Part shown: positions 1 through 9,151 of the stretch, in pieces | Layout of the letters: each line of letters opens with the position of its first letter | How positions within the stretch are numbered: position 1 is the stretch's first letter | Assembly (NCBI GenBank): GCA_031363085.1 | Contig: JANLTU010000167.1 | Span: 4,297-68,296, forward strand | Reading direction: 5' to 3' | Origin: UBA6921 sp031363085 | Lineage (GTDB): Bacteria; Pseudomonadota; Gammaproteobacteria; SG8-11 | Length of the DNA: 64,000 bases | Notes under the pieces: model-generated | What the model was told of the DNA's origin: nothing | Databases searched by the model: none | The model's input: only the letters and a program-made list of their open reading frames with translations | Program-made: the position numbers and the translations under genes

Positions 1-1004
1 GCACGCTCGCGCAAATCATTCCGCCGAGTTTGGTGCTGATCGTGCTGGCCGATCAACTGGGCCGCTCGGTCGGCGACATGTACACCGGTGCCTTGGTGCC
101 AGGCTTGATATTAACCAGCTTGTATGTGGCGTACGTGCTGGTGATGTCCATGCTCTATCCGCACGCGCTCCCGGCACTGCCGCTGGCGGCACGCACGCTG
201 CGCGGCACGGCGCTGCTGCGCAAAGCGCTGGTTTCGTTGATTCCGCCGCTGGTGCTTATTTTCCTGGTGCTGGGCACCATTTTTCTGGGCATCGCCACCC
301 CGACCGAAGGGGGCGCGATGGGTGCGGTCGGCGCACTGTTGCTAGCCCTTATCAACAAACAACTCAACCTGGAGGTGCTGAAGCAAGCGATGCAGGCCAC
401 CGCCAAGCTGTCGTCGTTTGTGCTGTTCATCCTGATCGGCTCGACTATTTTTAGCTTGGTGTTCCGCAGTGTGAACGGTGATTTGTGGGTGGAAAATTTG
501 CTCACCAGTTTGCCCGGCGGTCAGCTTGGGTTTTTGATCGTGGTCAATCTTCTGATGTTCGTGCTGGCGTTCTTTCTGGATTTCTTCGAGCTGGCGTTTA
601 TCCTGGTGCCGTTGCTGGCGCCCGTGGCAGACAAATTAGGCATCGACCTGATCTGGTTCGGCGTGTTGCTGGCGGTGAACATGCAAACCAGCTTCATGCA
701 TCCGCCGTTTGGATTCGCGCTGTTTTACTTGCGCAGCGTCGCGCCCAAAGAAGACTACAACGACAAAATCACCGGCAAGCGTATCGGCAAAATCACCACC
801 AGCCACATCTATTGGGGCGCACTGCCCTTCATCGCCGTTCAATTGATCATGGTTGCGATCATCATCGTGTTTCCCGGCGTGGTCAGCGTCGAGAAACACA
901 AAAAATTCGAGGACGCGCCGTTGCGTATCGAAGTGCCCATACCAGAAGAAGAGTCAAGCTCGGCACCGCAGTTTCATCTGGAAGGTGTAGCACCGCCGCA
1001 GTAA
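1..1004 (+). CDS. TRAP transporter large permease (DctM-like), 5' end missing
   Basis: The frame is open from base 3 and stops at 1004, so the N-terminus lies upstream of the window. The first residues read TLAQIIPPSLVLIVLADQLG, matching the conserved 'GT..QIIPPS' loop of DctM-type large subunits of tripartite ATP-independent periplasmic (TRAP) transporters. Several hydrophobic helices follow, then the typical 'MHPPFGFALFYLRSVAP' motif near the C-terminal third. The family couples an ion gradient to uptake of organic acids delivered by a periplasmic binding protein. The C-terminal tail after the last helix is hydrophilic and rich in Glu, Ser and Pro, which is common in long DctM variants. The substrate and the small subunit and binding protein, presumably encoded upstream, cannot be seen. 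Confidence 0.92.
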   Translation, partial: TLAQIIPPSLVLIVLADQLGRSVGDMYTGALVPGLILTSLYVAYVLVMSMLYPHALPALPLAARTLRGTALLRKALVSLIPPLVLIFLVLGTIFLGIATPTEGGAMGAVGALLLALINKQLNLEVLKQAMQATAKLSSFVLFILIGSTIFSLVFRSVNGDLWVENLLTSLPGGQLGFLIVVNLLMFVLAFFLDFFELAFILVPLLAPVADKLGIDLIWFGVLLAVNMQTSFMHPPFGFALFYLRSVAPKEDYNDKITGKRIGKITTSHIYWGALPFIAVQLIMVAIIIVFPGVVSVEKHKKFEDAPLRIEVPIPEEESSSAPQFHLEGVAPPQ

Positions 1005-1075
1005 TGTCAGCATCCTGCGAGTTTTGACCTCACGTGCGCAAGTAAACCAAGTCGTCAGGCTGCCGATAGTGAGGC

Positions 1076-2911
1076 ATGCGCCCCTTCATCGGCACAGGCA
1101 TGACGAGTGACCAATTACGTTTGAGTTTTCCGGCGCATGAAACTCTGGATGTGCAGTCTCTCGACCCGGCACCGCGTCATCTGACGGCGTGGCTGGCATC
1201 GTTTCGTGTCGGCGAGTACGACGATGCGGCCGAGCGTTTGTATAACGTGCTGTACCGCTACAACCGTTGTCTGATGAAGACGGGGGTGCGCTATCAGTTT
1301 CTCGGGCAACTGCAACCGGTGGTTCACCAGTATATCGACGCGCTCAGCGAGCGCTTAAGCGGCAACACGTTTCCGTTGGCGGAGAAGCCACGTGCGAAGT
1401 TTGAGTTAATCGCCGCGCTAATTCGGGAAGGCGGCTACGGTTATAAGCAGGTGGTTTACGCTTTACTCCAGGAGGCGAGTAACACCGCGTCAACCGCCGC
1501 GACCCTGACGCACGCAATTTTTCACGCCATGAAATTTTTGAGCAAGAGTTTACTCACGGCATATTCGGTTTATGTACCCGAGCCGGAAGGGGTATGGGGT
1601 GAACTTCATCGCCTGTACCGTTTTGCAGAGCGCAATGACCTGCTTGGGTTGTCGACCGGCAAGCTGCCGGACGCCCAGGCGGGTGACGACGCGCTAACGA
1701 TTAAACATCTCTACAAACGCATTGTGCTGTTGTATCTCGCCCACCCTTACCATTTGATGAGTGGTGAGGTGGGTGCAATCTATACCCATTTGAACCTGTG
1801 GGCGACACACGGTCGACTGGTCGCGGCGGATCGCAATGTGTCGCTGGATGGAAAATATTTCATCAGTCTGGAGCAAGATTTTGCTCCACAGTATGCTTTG
1901 CAGTATGACCTGCCGGCGCACGGCGACGCGTTACGTGTGCTGGATGTGAGCCGGCTGGTTGAGCAGGTTAGAGCTGAGCTTGATAAATATAGCGAGTCGC
2001 ACGCTGACACCGACGCACCCACCATATCATTGCGCGAACGCATCCAGCGCGACATGCTGCAACGTCTGGAGCAAGCCTGGGGTGAGCGTCGTCAACGTCA
2101 GAGCGAGCGCACACCCAATAGCACCGATATCGTGATGGCGGCCGGCATGAGTGCGAGCCATCACTTTGTCAGCAATGAGCCGCCCTTTACACCGGAGCGC
2201 GACGAAGTACGTTTTTATCGACCTGCGGGTGTTAAGCAGGCTTTTACTTTGGTGCCGATTGAAGACGAGCCGTGGAAGGCCACCGACAAGCTTGACAAAT
2301 TAGATAGCGGAGTTGCGAGACCGCGACTTTCGCAATTTGCCGGCGCGGAGGATTTATGGGAAAAAATTTACGCGAGTAAAACCAACACAGATAAGCGCGC
2401 CGAAGACAGGGAAGTGGATTTCACCGCGCAGTTGTGGCGCCAGATCAACGGCAGCGACGGCGGCATGGGGGTGTCATGCGACGGACGCGGTAAACGCATT
2501 CGCGTGGGCGATGTGGTGGCGTTGAAGTATGCCGACAATTTAAGCGCCGACTGGCAGGCCGGCATGGTGCGCTGGCTGCGTGATGTGCGCGACGAACAAT
2601 TGGAAATCGGTATAAAGGTCATGACTGGGAAGCTGCAAGCGGTGGCGGTACGCTCGGTCGGCGGCGTGGGCAGCGGCGGAGAATATTTTCGCAGCTTGAC
2701 TTTAACCGAGGGCGACGCCACGCACTTGTTGCTGCCGTCGGCGATTTACGATGTGGGCACCTGCTTGGTTTTGAATCGCGGCGCAAGTTTGCTCTACGTT
2801 CGCTTGGTGCGCATGCATGAGGCGACCGCCTCGTTTTCGCGCTTCGCGTATGAGGTCATTGAGATCCCCTCAAGCGAGCAGAAAAATATCGAGGCGATGC
2901 GCGCGGCGTAA
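1076..2911 (+). CDS. PilZ-like domain protein of unknown function (611 aa)
   Basis: A long cytoplasmic protein with no signal peptide or membrane segment. An alternative in-frame ATG lies at 1100; neither has a strong Shine-Dalgarno. Residues about 1-330 look mainly alpha-helical and I do not recognise them. The C-terminal part (about residues 455-545) contains NGSDGGMGVSC, then RVGDVVALKYA and WQAGMVRWLRD. This resembles the PilZ-like beta-barrel of large proteobacterial proteins described as putative cyclic-di-GMP receptors, but a clean RxxxR motif is not evident, so nucleotide binding is doubtful. It follows the TRAP permease by 71 bases and converges on the next gene with a 21-base gap. 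Function is inferred only at domain level. Confidence 0.72.
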   Translation: MRPFIGTGMTSDQLRLSFPAHETLDVQSLDPAPRHLTAWLASFRVGEYDDAAERLYNVLYRYNRCLMKTGVRYQFLGQLQPVVHQYIDALSERLSGNTFPLAEKPRAKFELIAALIREGGYGYKQVVYALLQEASNTASTAATLTHAIFHAMKFLSKSLLTAYSVYVPEPEGVWGELHRLYRFAERNDLLGLSTGKLPDAQAGDDALTIKHLYKRIVLLYLAHPYHLMSGEVGAIYTHLNLWATHGRLVAADRNVSLDGKYFISLEQDFAPQYALQYDLPAHGDALRVLDVSRLVEQVRAELDKYSESHADTDAPTISLRERIQRDMLQRLEQAWGERRQRQSERTPNSTDIVMAAGMSASHHFVSNEPPFTPERDEVRFYRPAGVKQAFTLVPIEDEPWKATDKLDKLDSGVARPRLSQFAGAEDLWEKIYASKTNTDKRAEDREVDFTAQLWRQINGSDGGMGVSCDGRGKRIRVGDVVALKYADNLSADWQAGMVRWLRDVRDEQLEIGIKVMTGKLQAVAVRSVGGVGSGGEYFRSLTLTEGDATHLLLPSAIYDVGTCLVLNRGASLLYVRLVRMHEATASFSRFAYEVIEIPSSEQKNIEAMRAA

Positions 2912-2932
2912 GAGCGAGAGTGAAAAGTTTGC

Positions 2933-3790
2933 TTACAGCGCAATCCCGCGTTGCTTCAGAAACTGTTTAGCTTCATGCGCTAAAGACGCCATCTGCAAGT
3001 CTTTTTCCCAGTCGTAATGTGCCAGTGGAATGCCCGCAGTGATCGGCGCCAAGTCGTGAAAGTCAGTGCGCGCGTACACCCGCGTAATGCGGGTTTCGGC
3101 CAAATTGCCGGTGAGGTCGGGCCAGATTTCCTTGAAGAAATCGGCCGGGCGCGTGTCCTGCCATTGATCGATTAACGTGTAAGCCTCCGGTAATTGAGTA
3201 AACGCCTCGGCGCTGCCGGTTTGTGTTTGCAAGGTCAGCGGATCGACGTGCTCGGTGTAGACATAAACGATGATCTTCGGCTGGCACAAAAGCAGTGCCG
3301 GTGTGTGATTTTCGCCGCTGGGCATCCACGCGGAAAACGCCACGTCGAACGCCGGTGGGTTTTCTGCCACCGTGCCGCTGCGCATGTCGTAGCCTTCGGT
3401 GTCGTAAAAATCCGCGATTTGATTTGGTTTGGTGTGTGGATCGCGCAAGCCCACGACGCGCACCTGTTCACGTACCAACAGGCTGCCTAAAAATCCATTG
3501 CGCGCATGCAGCTCGCACACTACCGGTTCGCTTGCGACCGCGCGCGCATAGGTGGCGATGCGCCACATCTCGTCGCGGCGCGGCGCATAGTGCGCAATCG
3601 TCGGCCCGCACAGTTTGGGATCGCGTTGCGGGTGGCTGAACACTAGGTCGTGCAGCGTGAGTTCGCGGATGCGTTGCGCAAACGGCAGTTGGTGATTCCA
3701 CGCCGCATGTTCTTTGCTTTGAAAGGCGATGATGCGGTTGAGCATTTCCTCGCTGAAGGAGTCCATCTCGCGTAATAATTCGAAGTTCAT
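2933..3790 (-). CDS. putative SAM-dependent methyltransferase-like protein (285 aa)
   Basis: A soluble protein without signal peptide. Around residues 90-115 it reads CELHARNGFLGSLLVRE followed by VRVVGLRDP. This has the shape of the glycine-rich motif I loop and following beta strand of class I S-adenosylmethionine methyltransferases. Further on, FDVAFSAWMPSG and PKIIVYVYTEH fit the acidic strand and strand 5 of such a fold. The classical DxGxGxG is not intact (ELHARNGFLG), so this may be a divergent or non-catalytic Rossmann protein. Its neighbours suggest no pathway. It is transcribed alone, convergent with the 1076-2911 gene and divergent from the secreted protein at 3942. Confidence 0.6.
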   Translation of the reverse strand: MNFELLREMDSFSEEMLNRIIAFQSKEHAAWNHQLPFAQRIRELTLHDLVFSHPQRDPKLCGPTIAHYAPRRDEMWRIATYARAVASEPVVCELHARNGFLGSLLVREQVRVVGLRDPHTKPNQIADFYDTEGYDMRSGTVAENPPAFDVAFSAWMPSGENHTPALLLCQPKIIVYVYTEHVDPLTLQTQTGSAEAFTQLPEAYTLIDQWQDTRPADFFKEIWPDLTGNLAETRITRVYARTDFHDLAPITAGIPLAHYDWEKDLQMASLAHEAKQFLKQRGIAL

Positions 3791-3941
3791 GGCTTAGGGT
3801 TCCTGGCGGGTCATTCACGTGCGCGGCGATTTGCGCTAAGTTGAGCTATCTTGATTTGAGTACTCATCGCCTCAAGCGTCTCATTTTCCGGGTTAGCCGC
3901 GCAAAGCGCAAACTCAACCCCGACAAAGACAGGAACACTTT

Positions 3942-4526
3942 ATGTTAGCGTCCGTGTTTAGTGCACTACTGGGCATCGCAGCGTTGGCAATGAATGAACC
4001 CCTGACTCAAGAACAGGCCATTACCCTGGCGAAGCAAACCGCGAGCAAGCATTTCGAGGTGCCGCTCGAACAGTTGCGTGTGCAGCAGGTGCAGGCGCTG
4101 GACTGGCCCGACAGCAGCCTGGGATGCCCGCAGCCGGGCATGATGTATCTGCAAGTGATCACGCCCGGCTTCAAAGTGGAATTAACCACCGGGCAAGACC
4201 TTTACCCGGTGCATATCGGCGGCACGCGCGCGGTGGTGTGCGTGCGCGCTGCCGGCAATGCGTCCGCACCTAAGGCGCAGGCCGCACAAGCCAAAATCGA
4301 ATTGCTGCGTCGTGCACGTGAGCGCTTGGCCGCCTTGCTCAAGGTGGATATTGCTAACATTCAAGTGCATACGATACGAGCGGGGCCATCAGATACGCAG
4401 CCTGTGTGTGGGGGCGACGCGCGCGCAGCACCAACCACAGGTAAACGCGTGGCGTTGGAATACGCCGGCCGACGCTATGAGTATCGTGAGGACTCCGACG
4501 AGGTGCGGGAGTGTGCCGGCCCGTAA
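3942..4526 (+). CDS. small secreted protein with a repeated W-D-S-x-L-G-C-P type domain (194 aa)
   Basis: The protein starts with a short hydrophobic stretch (ASVFSALLGIAALAM) that could be a signal peptide. Residues about 20-95 carry a domain seen in many bacterial secreted proteins: a helix, then LDWPDSSLGCPQPGMMYLQV, TPGFKVEL and a terminal VVCV. Residues about 105-190 look like a second, diverged copy: helix RERLAALLKVDIANIQV, then a Cys-Gly motif (QPVCGG), a Tyr-rich strand (EYAGRRYEYRE) and a closing EC. Four cysteines in matching positions could form one disulfide per copy. Function unknown. Shine-Dalgarno AGGAA lies 7 bases before ATG. It converges on the GH63 gene with a 9-base gap. 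Confidence 0.75.
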   Translation: MLASVFSALLGIAALAMNEPLTQEQAITLAKQTASKHFEVPLEQLRVQQVQALDWPDSSLGCPQPGMMYLQVITPGFKVELTTGQDLYPVHIGGTRAVVCVRAAGNASAPKAQAAQAKIELLRRARERLAALLKVDIANIQVHTIRAGPSDTQPVCGGDARAAPTTGKRVALEYAGRRYEYREDSDEVRECAGP

Positions 4527-4535
4527 ACGACTCGA

Positions 4536-7166
4536 TCAGCCGTGGAGTAATTTGGCAATCAACGCCGTCCAGCCGGTTTGATGCGAGGCGCCCAGTCCCT
4601 GGCCGGTGTCGCCGTGGAAATATTCGTAGAACAGAGGGTGGTCGCGAAAGTGCGGATCGGTGTTGAGTTTTGGGTGTTCGCCCAGCGACGGGATGCGGCC
4701 TTGGGCATCGGTGCGGAACAGCGTGACCAAGCGGCGCGCCAGTTCGTCGGAGATTTCACGCAGGGAACGCTGCTGACCCGAGCCGGTGGGACATTCCACG
4801 CGGTAGTCGTCACCGTAAAATTCCGCGTAACGATGCAGCGCGTTGACAATCAGATAATTCATCGGCAACCAGATCGGCCCACGCCAGTTGGAATTACCGC
4901 CGAAGACACCGGAGTCCGACTCGCCCGGCAAGTAGGCGACGCGCAGTGCATGTGCGCCGGATTGAAATGTGTAGGGTGCGCTGGCATGTGCTTTTGAAAG
5001 CGAGCGCACGCCGTAATCCGACAGAAACTCGCCTTCATCCAGCAGGCGTTGCAGCAGTCGCTTGATGCGGTGGCCGCGTAATAACGACAGCAATTTGCGT
5101 TCGCCAACACCCGGCACGTTCCAGTGCGATACGAGTCCGGCGAGGTCGGGACGATAGTTGAGGAACCACTCCAGGCGACGTTTAAAATCCGGCACGCGGT
5201 TGAGTAAATCCGGTTCGAGAATCTGCACCGCGAACAGCGGGATCAAGCCGACCATGGAACGGACCTTGAGCGGTATGGCCTTGCCGTCCGGCAGCCGCAG
5301 CACGTCGTAAAAAAACTGGTCTTCCTCGTTCCACAAACCGATGCCTTGGTCGCCGATGTTGTTCATCGCTTTGGCGATGTACAGAAAATGTTCGAAAAAT
5401 TTGGTCGCGATGTCTTCGTAGACGGAGTGATGCACCGCCAACTCCAAAGCGATGCGCATCAGATTCAGGCAATACATCGCCATCCAACTGGTTGCATCGG
5501 TTTGGTTGATCGCACCGCCGGCGGGTAAGGGCGCGCTGCGGTCGAACACGCCGATGTTGTCCAGGCCAAGAAAGCCGCCCTGAAAAATATTGTGATCTTC
5601 AGGATCTTTGCGATTCACCCACCAGGTAAAGTTGAGCAGCAATTTGTGCAGCACGCGTTCCAAAAAAGCGCGGTCGCCGACGCCGCCGTTCGCGTCTTTG
5701 TCAAGCTTGTACACCTCCCAAGCGGCCCACGCGTGCACTGGCGGATTGGCATCGCCGAACGACCATTCGTAGGCGGGAATCTGCCCGTTGGGGTGCATAT
5801 ACCATTCGCGCAGCATCAAGATGAGCTGGTTTTTTGCGAAGGCCGGATCGATCAGCGCCAGCGGCACGCAGTGAAATGCCAGATCCCAGGCGGCGTACCA
5901 GGGGTATTCCCATTTATCCGGTATTGAAATGATGTCGGCGTTGTTCAGATGTTGCCAGTCGCTGTTGCGCCCGTAGAGCCGCTCGGGCGGCGGCTTAGGT
6001 TGGGCGGGATCGCCGTTCAGCCACTGCGGAATGTCGAAGTAATAAAACTGCTTGTTCCAGATCAGGCCGGCGAGCGCCTGGCGCTGGATACGTTTGGTTG
6101 CGTCGTCGGGAAGTTTTATTTGCAGCGCGGCATAAAACTCATCGGCTTCAGTTTGTCGTTGCTGCACGGTGGCTTCGAAGTCGTCGAACGGGGCCGCGTC
6201 TTTACTTTTGGTTAAGCGCAGCCGGAATTGCGCCTGTCCATGGCCGGCGATGAGCACGCGATAATGTGCCGCGACCTTGGTGCCGCGCTGGGCAGGATTC
6301 ACCGCAGCGGTTTGACCCTGCACCACGTAGTCGTGAAACGCATCTTTGAAGTAGCCCGGGGTTTGAGTGCCGTAGAGTCGCTGCGTGTTGGTTTCATTGT
6401 CGCAAAACAGCAGCGTCGGCGATGCGTCGCAATGGCAATAATATTTGCCTAAATGCGCATGTTGGAATTCGATCTGTTGAGCGCCAAGCCGGGTGGCGTG
6501 CGGTTTCACGGCGTCGTATCCCCACGACCAAGTGTTACGAAACCATAGTTGCGGCAATACATGTAACGGCGCATTCGACACGCCGCGATTGTGCACGGTG
6601 ATTTTCATCAGCAGGTCTTCGCTATCGGCCTTGGCGTATTCGATCACGATGTCGAAGTAGCGGTCGTCGTCGAACACGCCGGTATCGATCAGTTCAAACT
6701 CCGGCACCTCGCGGCTGCGGGCTTGGTTTTCTGCGCGCAGCCGCGCATAGGGAAATTCCGCCTGCGGATATTTGTAGAGCATCTTCAGATAGGAATGCGT
6801 CGGCGTCGCATCCAGGTAGTAGTACAGCTCTTTAACGTCCTCGCCGTGATTACCCTGCGCGTTGCTCAGCCCGAACAAACGTTCTTTCAGGGTCGGATCA
6901 CGTTCATTCCATAATGCCAGCCCGATACAAAGATGTTGCGCCTGGTCGCTGCAGCCGGCGATGCCGTCCTCGCCCCAGCGATAGGCGCGACTGCGTGCGT
7001 GTTCATACGGAAAATAGTTCCAGGCGTTGCCGTCCGCGCTGTAGTCCTCGCGCACCGTTCCCCACTGGCGTTCGCTGAGATACGGTCCCCACATGCGCCA
7101 AGCGGCGATGTCGTCGGTTTGTTCGCGCAGGCGGCGCTGCTCGGCGTTGGCGGGGGAGGTGGACAT
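4536..7166 (-). CDS. GH63-type glucosidase / MGH1-like glycoside hydrolase (876 aa)
   Basis: A large soluble enzyme with no evident signal peptide. The N-terminus (AAWRMWGPYLSERQWGTVRE, then YRWGEDGIAG) and the C-terminal (alpha/alpha)6 barrel motifs (GGFLGLDNIGVFDRS, NQTDATSWMAMYCLNL, WRGPIWLPMNYLI) are those of bacterial proteins annotated as glucosidase or mannosylglycerate hydrolase-like, glycoside hydrolase family 63. Such enzymes remove alpha-linked glucose or act on small compatible-solute glycosides. The substrate cannot be assigned from sequence, and cytoplasmic location suggests an internal glucoside. It starts 10 bases after the Smr-domain gene on the same strand, so the two are probably co-transcribed, though a functional link is not obvious. 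Confidence 0.88.
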   Translation of the reverse strand: MSTSPANAEQRRLREQTDDIAAWRMWGPYLSERQWGTVREDYSADGNAWNYFPYEHARSRAYRWGEDGIAGCSDQAQHLCIGLALWNERDPTLKERLFGLSNAQGNHGEDVKELYYYLDATPTHSYLKMLYKYPQAEFPYARLRAENQARSREVPEFELIDTGVFDDDRYFDIVIEYAKADSEDLLMKITVHNRGVSNAPLHVLPQLWFRNTWSWGYDAVKPHATRLGAQQIEFQHAHLGKYYCHCDASPTLLFCDNETNTQRLYGTQTPGYFKDAFHDYVVQGQTAAVNPAQRGTKVAAHYRVLIAGHGQAQFRLRLTKSKDAAPFDDFEATVQQRQTEADEFYAALQIKLPDDATKRIQRQALAGLIWNKQFYYFDIPQWLNGDPAQPKPPPERLYGRNSDWQHLNNADIISIPDKWEYPWYAAWDLAFHCVPLALIDPAFAKNQLILMLREWYMHPNGQIPAYEWSFGDANPPVHAWAAWEVYKLDKDANGGVGDRAFLERVLHKLLLNFTWWVNRKDPEDHNIFQGGFLGLDNIGVFDRSAPLPAGGAINQTDATSWMAMYCLNLMRIALELAVHHSVYEDIATKFFEHFLYIAKAMNNIGDQGIGLWNEEDQFFYDVLRLPDGKAIPLKVRSMVGLIPLFAVQILEPDLLNRVPDFKRRLEWFLNYRPDLAGLVSHWNVPGVGERKLLSLLRGHRIKRLLQRLLDEGEFLSDYGVRSLSKAHASAPYTFQSGAHALRVAYLPGESDSGVFGGNSNWRGPIWLPMNYLIVNALHRYAEFYGDDYRVECPTGSGQQRSLREISDELARRLVTLFRTDAQGRIPSLGEHPKLNTDPHFRDHPLFYEYFHGDTGQGLGASHQTGWTALIAKLLHG

Positions 7167-7176
7167 GGAGTGCAGT

Positions 7177-7746
7177 TCATTCCGCCGTGCGCTGATCCGG
7201 TGCGCTGGGATTCATTCGCTTTAGCAGCACATACACCGCGCCGGTGCCGCCGTCGTGGGGAGGTGCGGAACAAAATGCCAATACCCGCGCCTGCTGGCGC
7301 AGCCAGTGGTTGACGATGCTTTTTAATACCGGGGCGGCGTCGTGCGCGCCACGGCCTTTGCCGTGGATGATGCGCACGCAGCGCTGCCCCTGCGCGCAGC
7401 AGCAGTGCAGAAATTCGTGCAAGGCGAGCTGCGCCGGTTTGGCGTGGTAGCCGTGCAGGTCGAGCGTGGCGGTGGGGGCGAGGTTGCCGCGCCGCAGTTG
7501 TGTCACCGTGCGCGGTGCAATGCCGCTGCGCGCGAATTCCATTTGCTCGCCGGCATGCAGCGGCGTCACGTCGTCGATCCCCAGCGTGTAGATCGGTGTG
7601 GTCGGCTCGTTGCTGTTGCTGCGACGGCGCGGTTTTTTCGCCACGCTGGGAGTGTGCCGCTGTTGTTGCGGCAACGGCTTCACGTCCGCGACCGCGTTGC
7701 GGAACAGATCAATTTCAGACGCGCTGATTTTCTTGGGCGGTTTCAT
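7177..7746 (-). CDS. Smr-domain (MutS2/SmrB C-terminal type) nuclease-like protein (189 aa)
   Basis: The C-terminal half carries both hallmark motifs of the Smr domain: TLDLHGYHAKPAQ (LDLHG) and IIHGKGRGA (HGKG), ending in a strand leading to GAVYVLLKR. The N-terminal half is basic and low-complexity with an LFRNAVADVKPL segment typical of stand-alone proteobacterial Smr proteins of the YfcN/SmrB group. In E. coli SmrB cleaves mRNA at collided ribosomes; whether this protein does so is inference. It is divergent from glyA with 141 bases between start codons and is the first gene of a two-gene unit with the GH63 enzyme. The ATG lies directly after the intergenic region; no unusual start. Confidence 0.88.
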   Translation of the reverse strand: MKPPKKISASEIDLFRNAVADVKPLPQQQRHTPSVAKKPRRRSNSNEPTTPIYTLGIDDVTPLHAGEQMEFARSGIAPRTVTQLRRGNLAPTATLDLHGYHAKPAQLALHEFLHCCCAQGQRCVRIIHGKGRGAHDAAPVLKSIVNHWLRQQARVLAFCSAPPHDGGTGAVYVLLKRMNPSAPDQRTAE

Positions 7747-7842
7747 TCACGTTAAACGAGCTTGCGATGCCCTATGATATCGGTCCGATCTTGCGCCGTC
7801 GTCAAGTGATTGATGTAGCTCGAATCCCTCCCGGTGTCTTGC

Positions 7843-7848
7843 TAGAAT
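7843..7848 (+). promoter_or_regulatory. predicted -10 box of glyA
   Basis: TAGAAT, inside GCTAGAATGG, lies 39 bases upstream of the glyA ATG. The only candidate -35 at 17-base spacing is weak (TCGAAT), so sigma-70 use is a guess. A Shine-Dalgarno-like GAGGAA precedes the ATG at 7888. Confidence 0.45.
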
Positions 7849-7887
7849 GGCGCCCACGCGCACCGCGTCTGCCTGATCGAGGAACCA

Positions 7888-9141
7888 ATGTTTAACAGAA
7901 GCATGGCCATTGCCGGTTTTGACGATGCCTTATGGCGCTCCATTCAAGGCGAAGCGCGCCGCCAGGAAGAACACATCGAGCTGATCGCATCGGAAAATTA
8001 TGCCAGCCCACGTGTACTGCAAGCACAGGGCACGCTTCTCACCAATAAATACGCCGAAGGTTATCCCGGCAAGCGTTACTACGGCGGTTGCGAGTTTGTG
8101 GATACGGTCGAGACGCTGGCGATTGAGCGTGCCAAGAAACTCTTCGGTGCGCCGTATGCGAATGTGCAACCGCATTCCGGTTCGCAAGCCAATGCGGCGG
8201 TCTATCTGGCGTTGCTGCAACCGGGTGACACGATTCTGGGTATGAGTCTAGCGCATGGCGGCCACCTCACGCATGGCGCCAAAGTCAATTTCTCCGGCAA
8301 GCTTTTTAACGCCGTGCAATACGGCTTGAATATCGCCAGTGGCGAGATCGACTACGAGCAAGTGGAAGCGCTGGCACTGGAGCACAAACCCAAAATGATC
8401 GTCGCCGGGTTCTCGGCGTATTCGCGTGTGGTCGACTGGCAACGTTTCCGCGATATCGCCGATAAGGTGAGCGCGTATTTATTTGTCGACATGGCGCACG
8501 TCGCCGGTTTGGTCGCGGCCGGGTGCTATCCGAACCCGGTGTTGATCGCCGACGTCACCACCACCACTACGCATAAAACTTTGCGTGGTCCGCGCGGTGG
8601 CTTGATCCTGGCCAATGGCAATCCTGATATCGAAAAGAAGCTGAATTCCACGGTATTTCCCGGTACGCAGGGCGGGCCGCTGATGCACGTGATCGCGGCC
8701 AAAGCGGTCGCGTTTCTGGAAGCGCTGCAACCCGAGTTCAAGGCGTATCAACAACAGGTCGTGAGCAACGCGCGGGCAATGGCCAAGGCAATGCAGAAAC
8801 GCGGCTACAAAATTGTTTCGGGCGGCACCGACAATCATTTGTTCCTGGTGGATCTGATCGACAAAAAAATCACCGGCAAAGACGCCGACGCCGTGTTGGG
8901 CTCCGCCAACATCACCGTGAACAAAAACGCCGTGCCCAACGATCCGCAGTCGCCGTTCGTGACCAGTGGCATCCGCATCGGCACCCCCGCCGTGACCACG
9001 CGCGGTTTCAAAGAGGCCGAAGTCAAGGAACTCGCCGACTGGATCTGCGATCTACTCGACAACCTCAGCGACACCAAGACCATCGAGCGCGTGAAGGGTC
9101 AGGTATTGGCGGTGTGCAAGAAGTTTCCGGTGTACCAATGA
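7888..9141 (+). CDS. glyA: serine hydroxymethyltransferase
   Basis: Makes glycine and 5,10-methylene-tetrahydrofolate from serine and tetrahydrofolate, using pyridoxal phosphate in the cytoplasm. Diagnostic sequence includes EHIELIASENYASPRVL near the N-terminus, YPGKRYYGGCEFVD, and the PLP-lysine motif TTTTHKTLRGPRGG around residue 230. The length (417 aa) equals the family norm. ATG 7888 has GAGGAA upstream; a second in-frame ATG at 7903 (MAIAGFDD) is possible and would match many orthologues. nrdR follows after 10 bases, an arrangement common in Gammaproteobacteria, so glyA probably heads the nrdR-rib-nusB-thiL-pgpA transcription unit. Confidence 0.98.
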   Translation: MFNRSMAIAGFDDALWRSIQGEARRQEEHIELIASENYASPRVLQAQGTLLTNKYAEGYPGKRYYGGCEFVDTVETLAIERAKKLFGAPYANVQPHSGSQANAAVYLALLQPGDTILGMSLAHGGHLTHGAKVNFSGKLFNAVQYGLNIASGEIDYEQVEALALEHKPKMIVAGFSAYSRVVDWQRFRDIADKVSAYLFVDMAHVAGLVAAGCYPNPVLIADVTTTTTHKTLRGPRGGLILANGNPDIEKKLNSTVFPGTQGGPLMHVIAAKAVAFLEALQPEFKAYQQQVVSNARAMAKAMQKRGYKIVSGGTDNHLFLVDLIDKKITGKDADAVLGSANITVNKNAVPNDPQSPFVTSGIRIGTPAVTTRGFKEAEVKELADWICDLLDNLSDTKTIERVKGQVLAVCKKFPVYQ

Positions 9142-9151
9142 GTCGAGCAGC

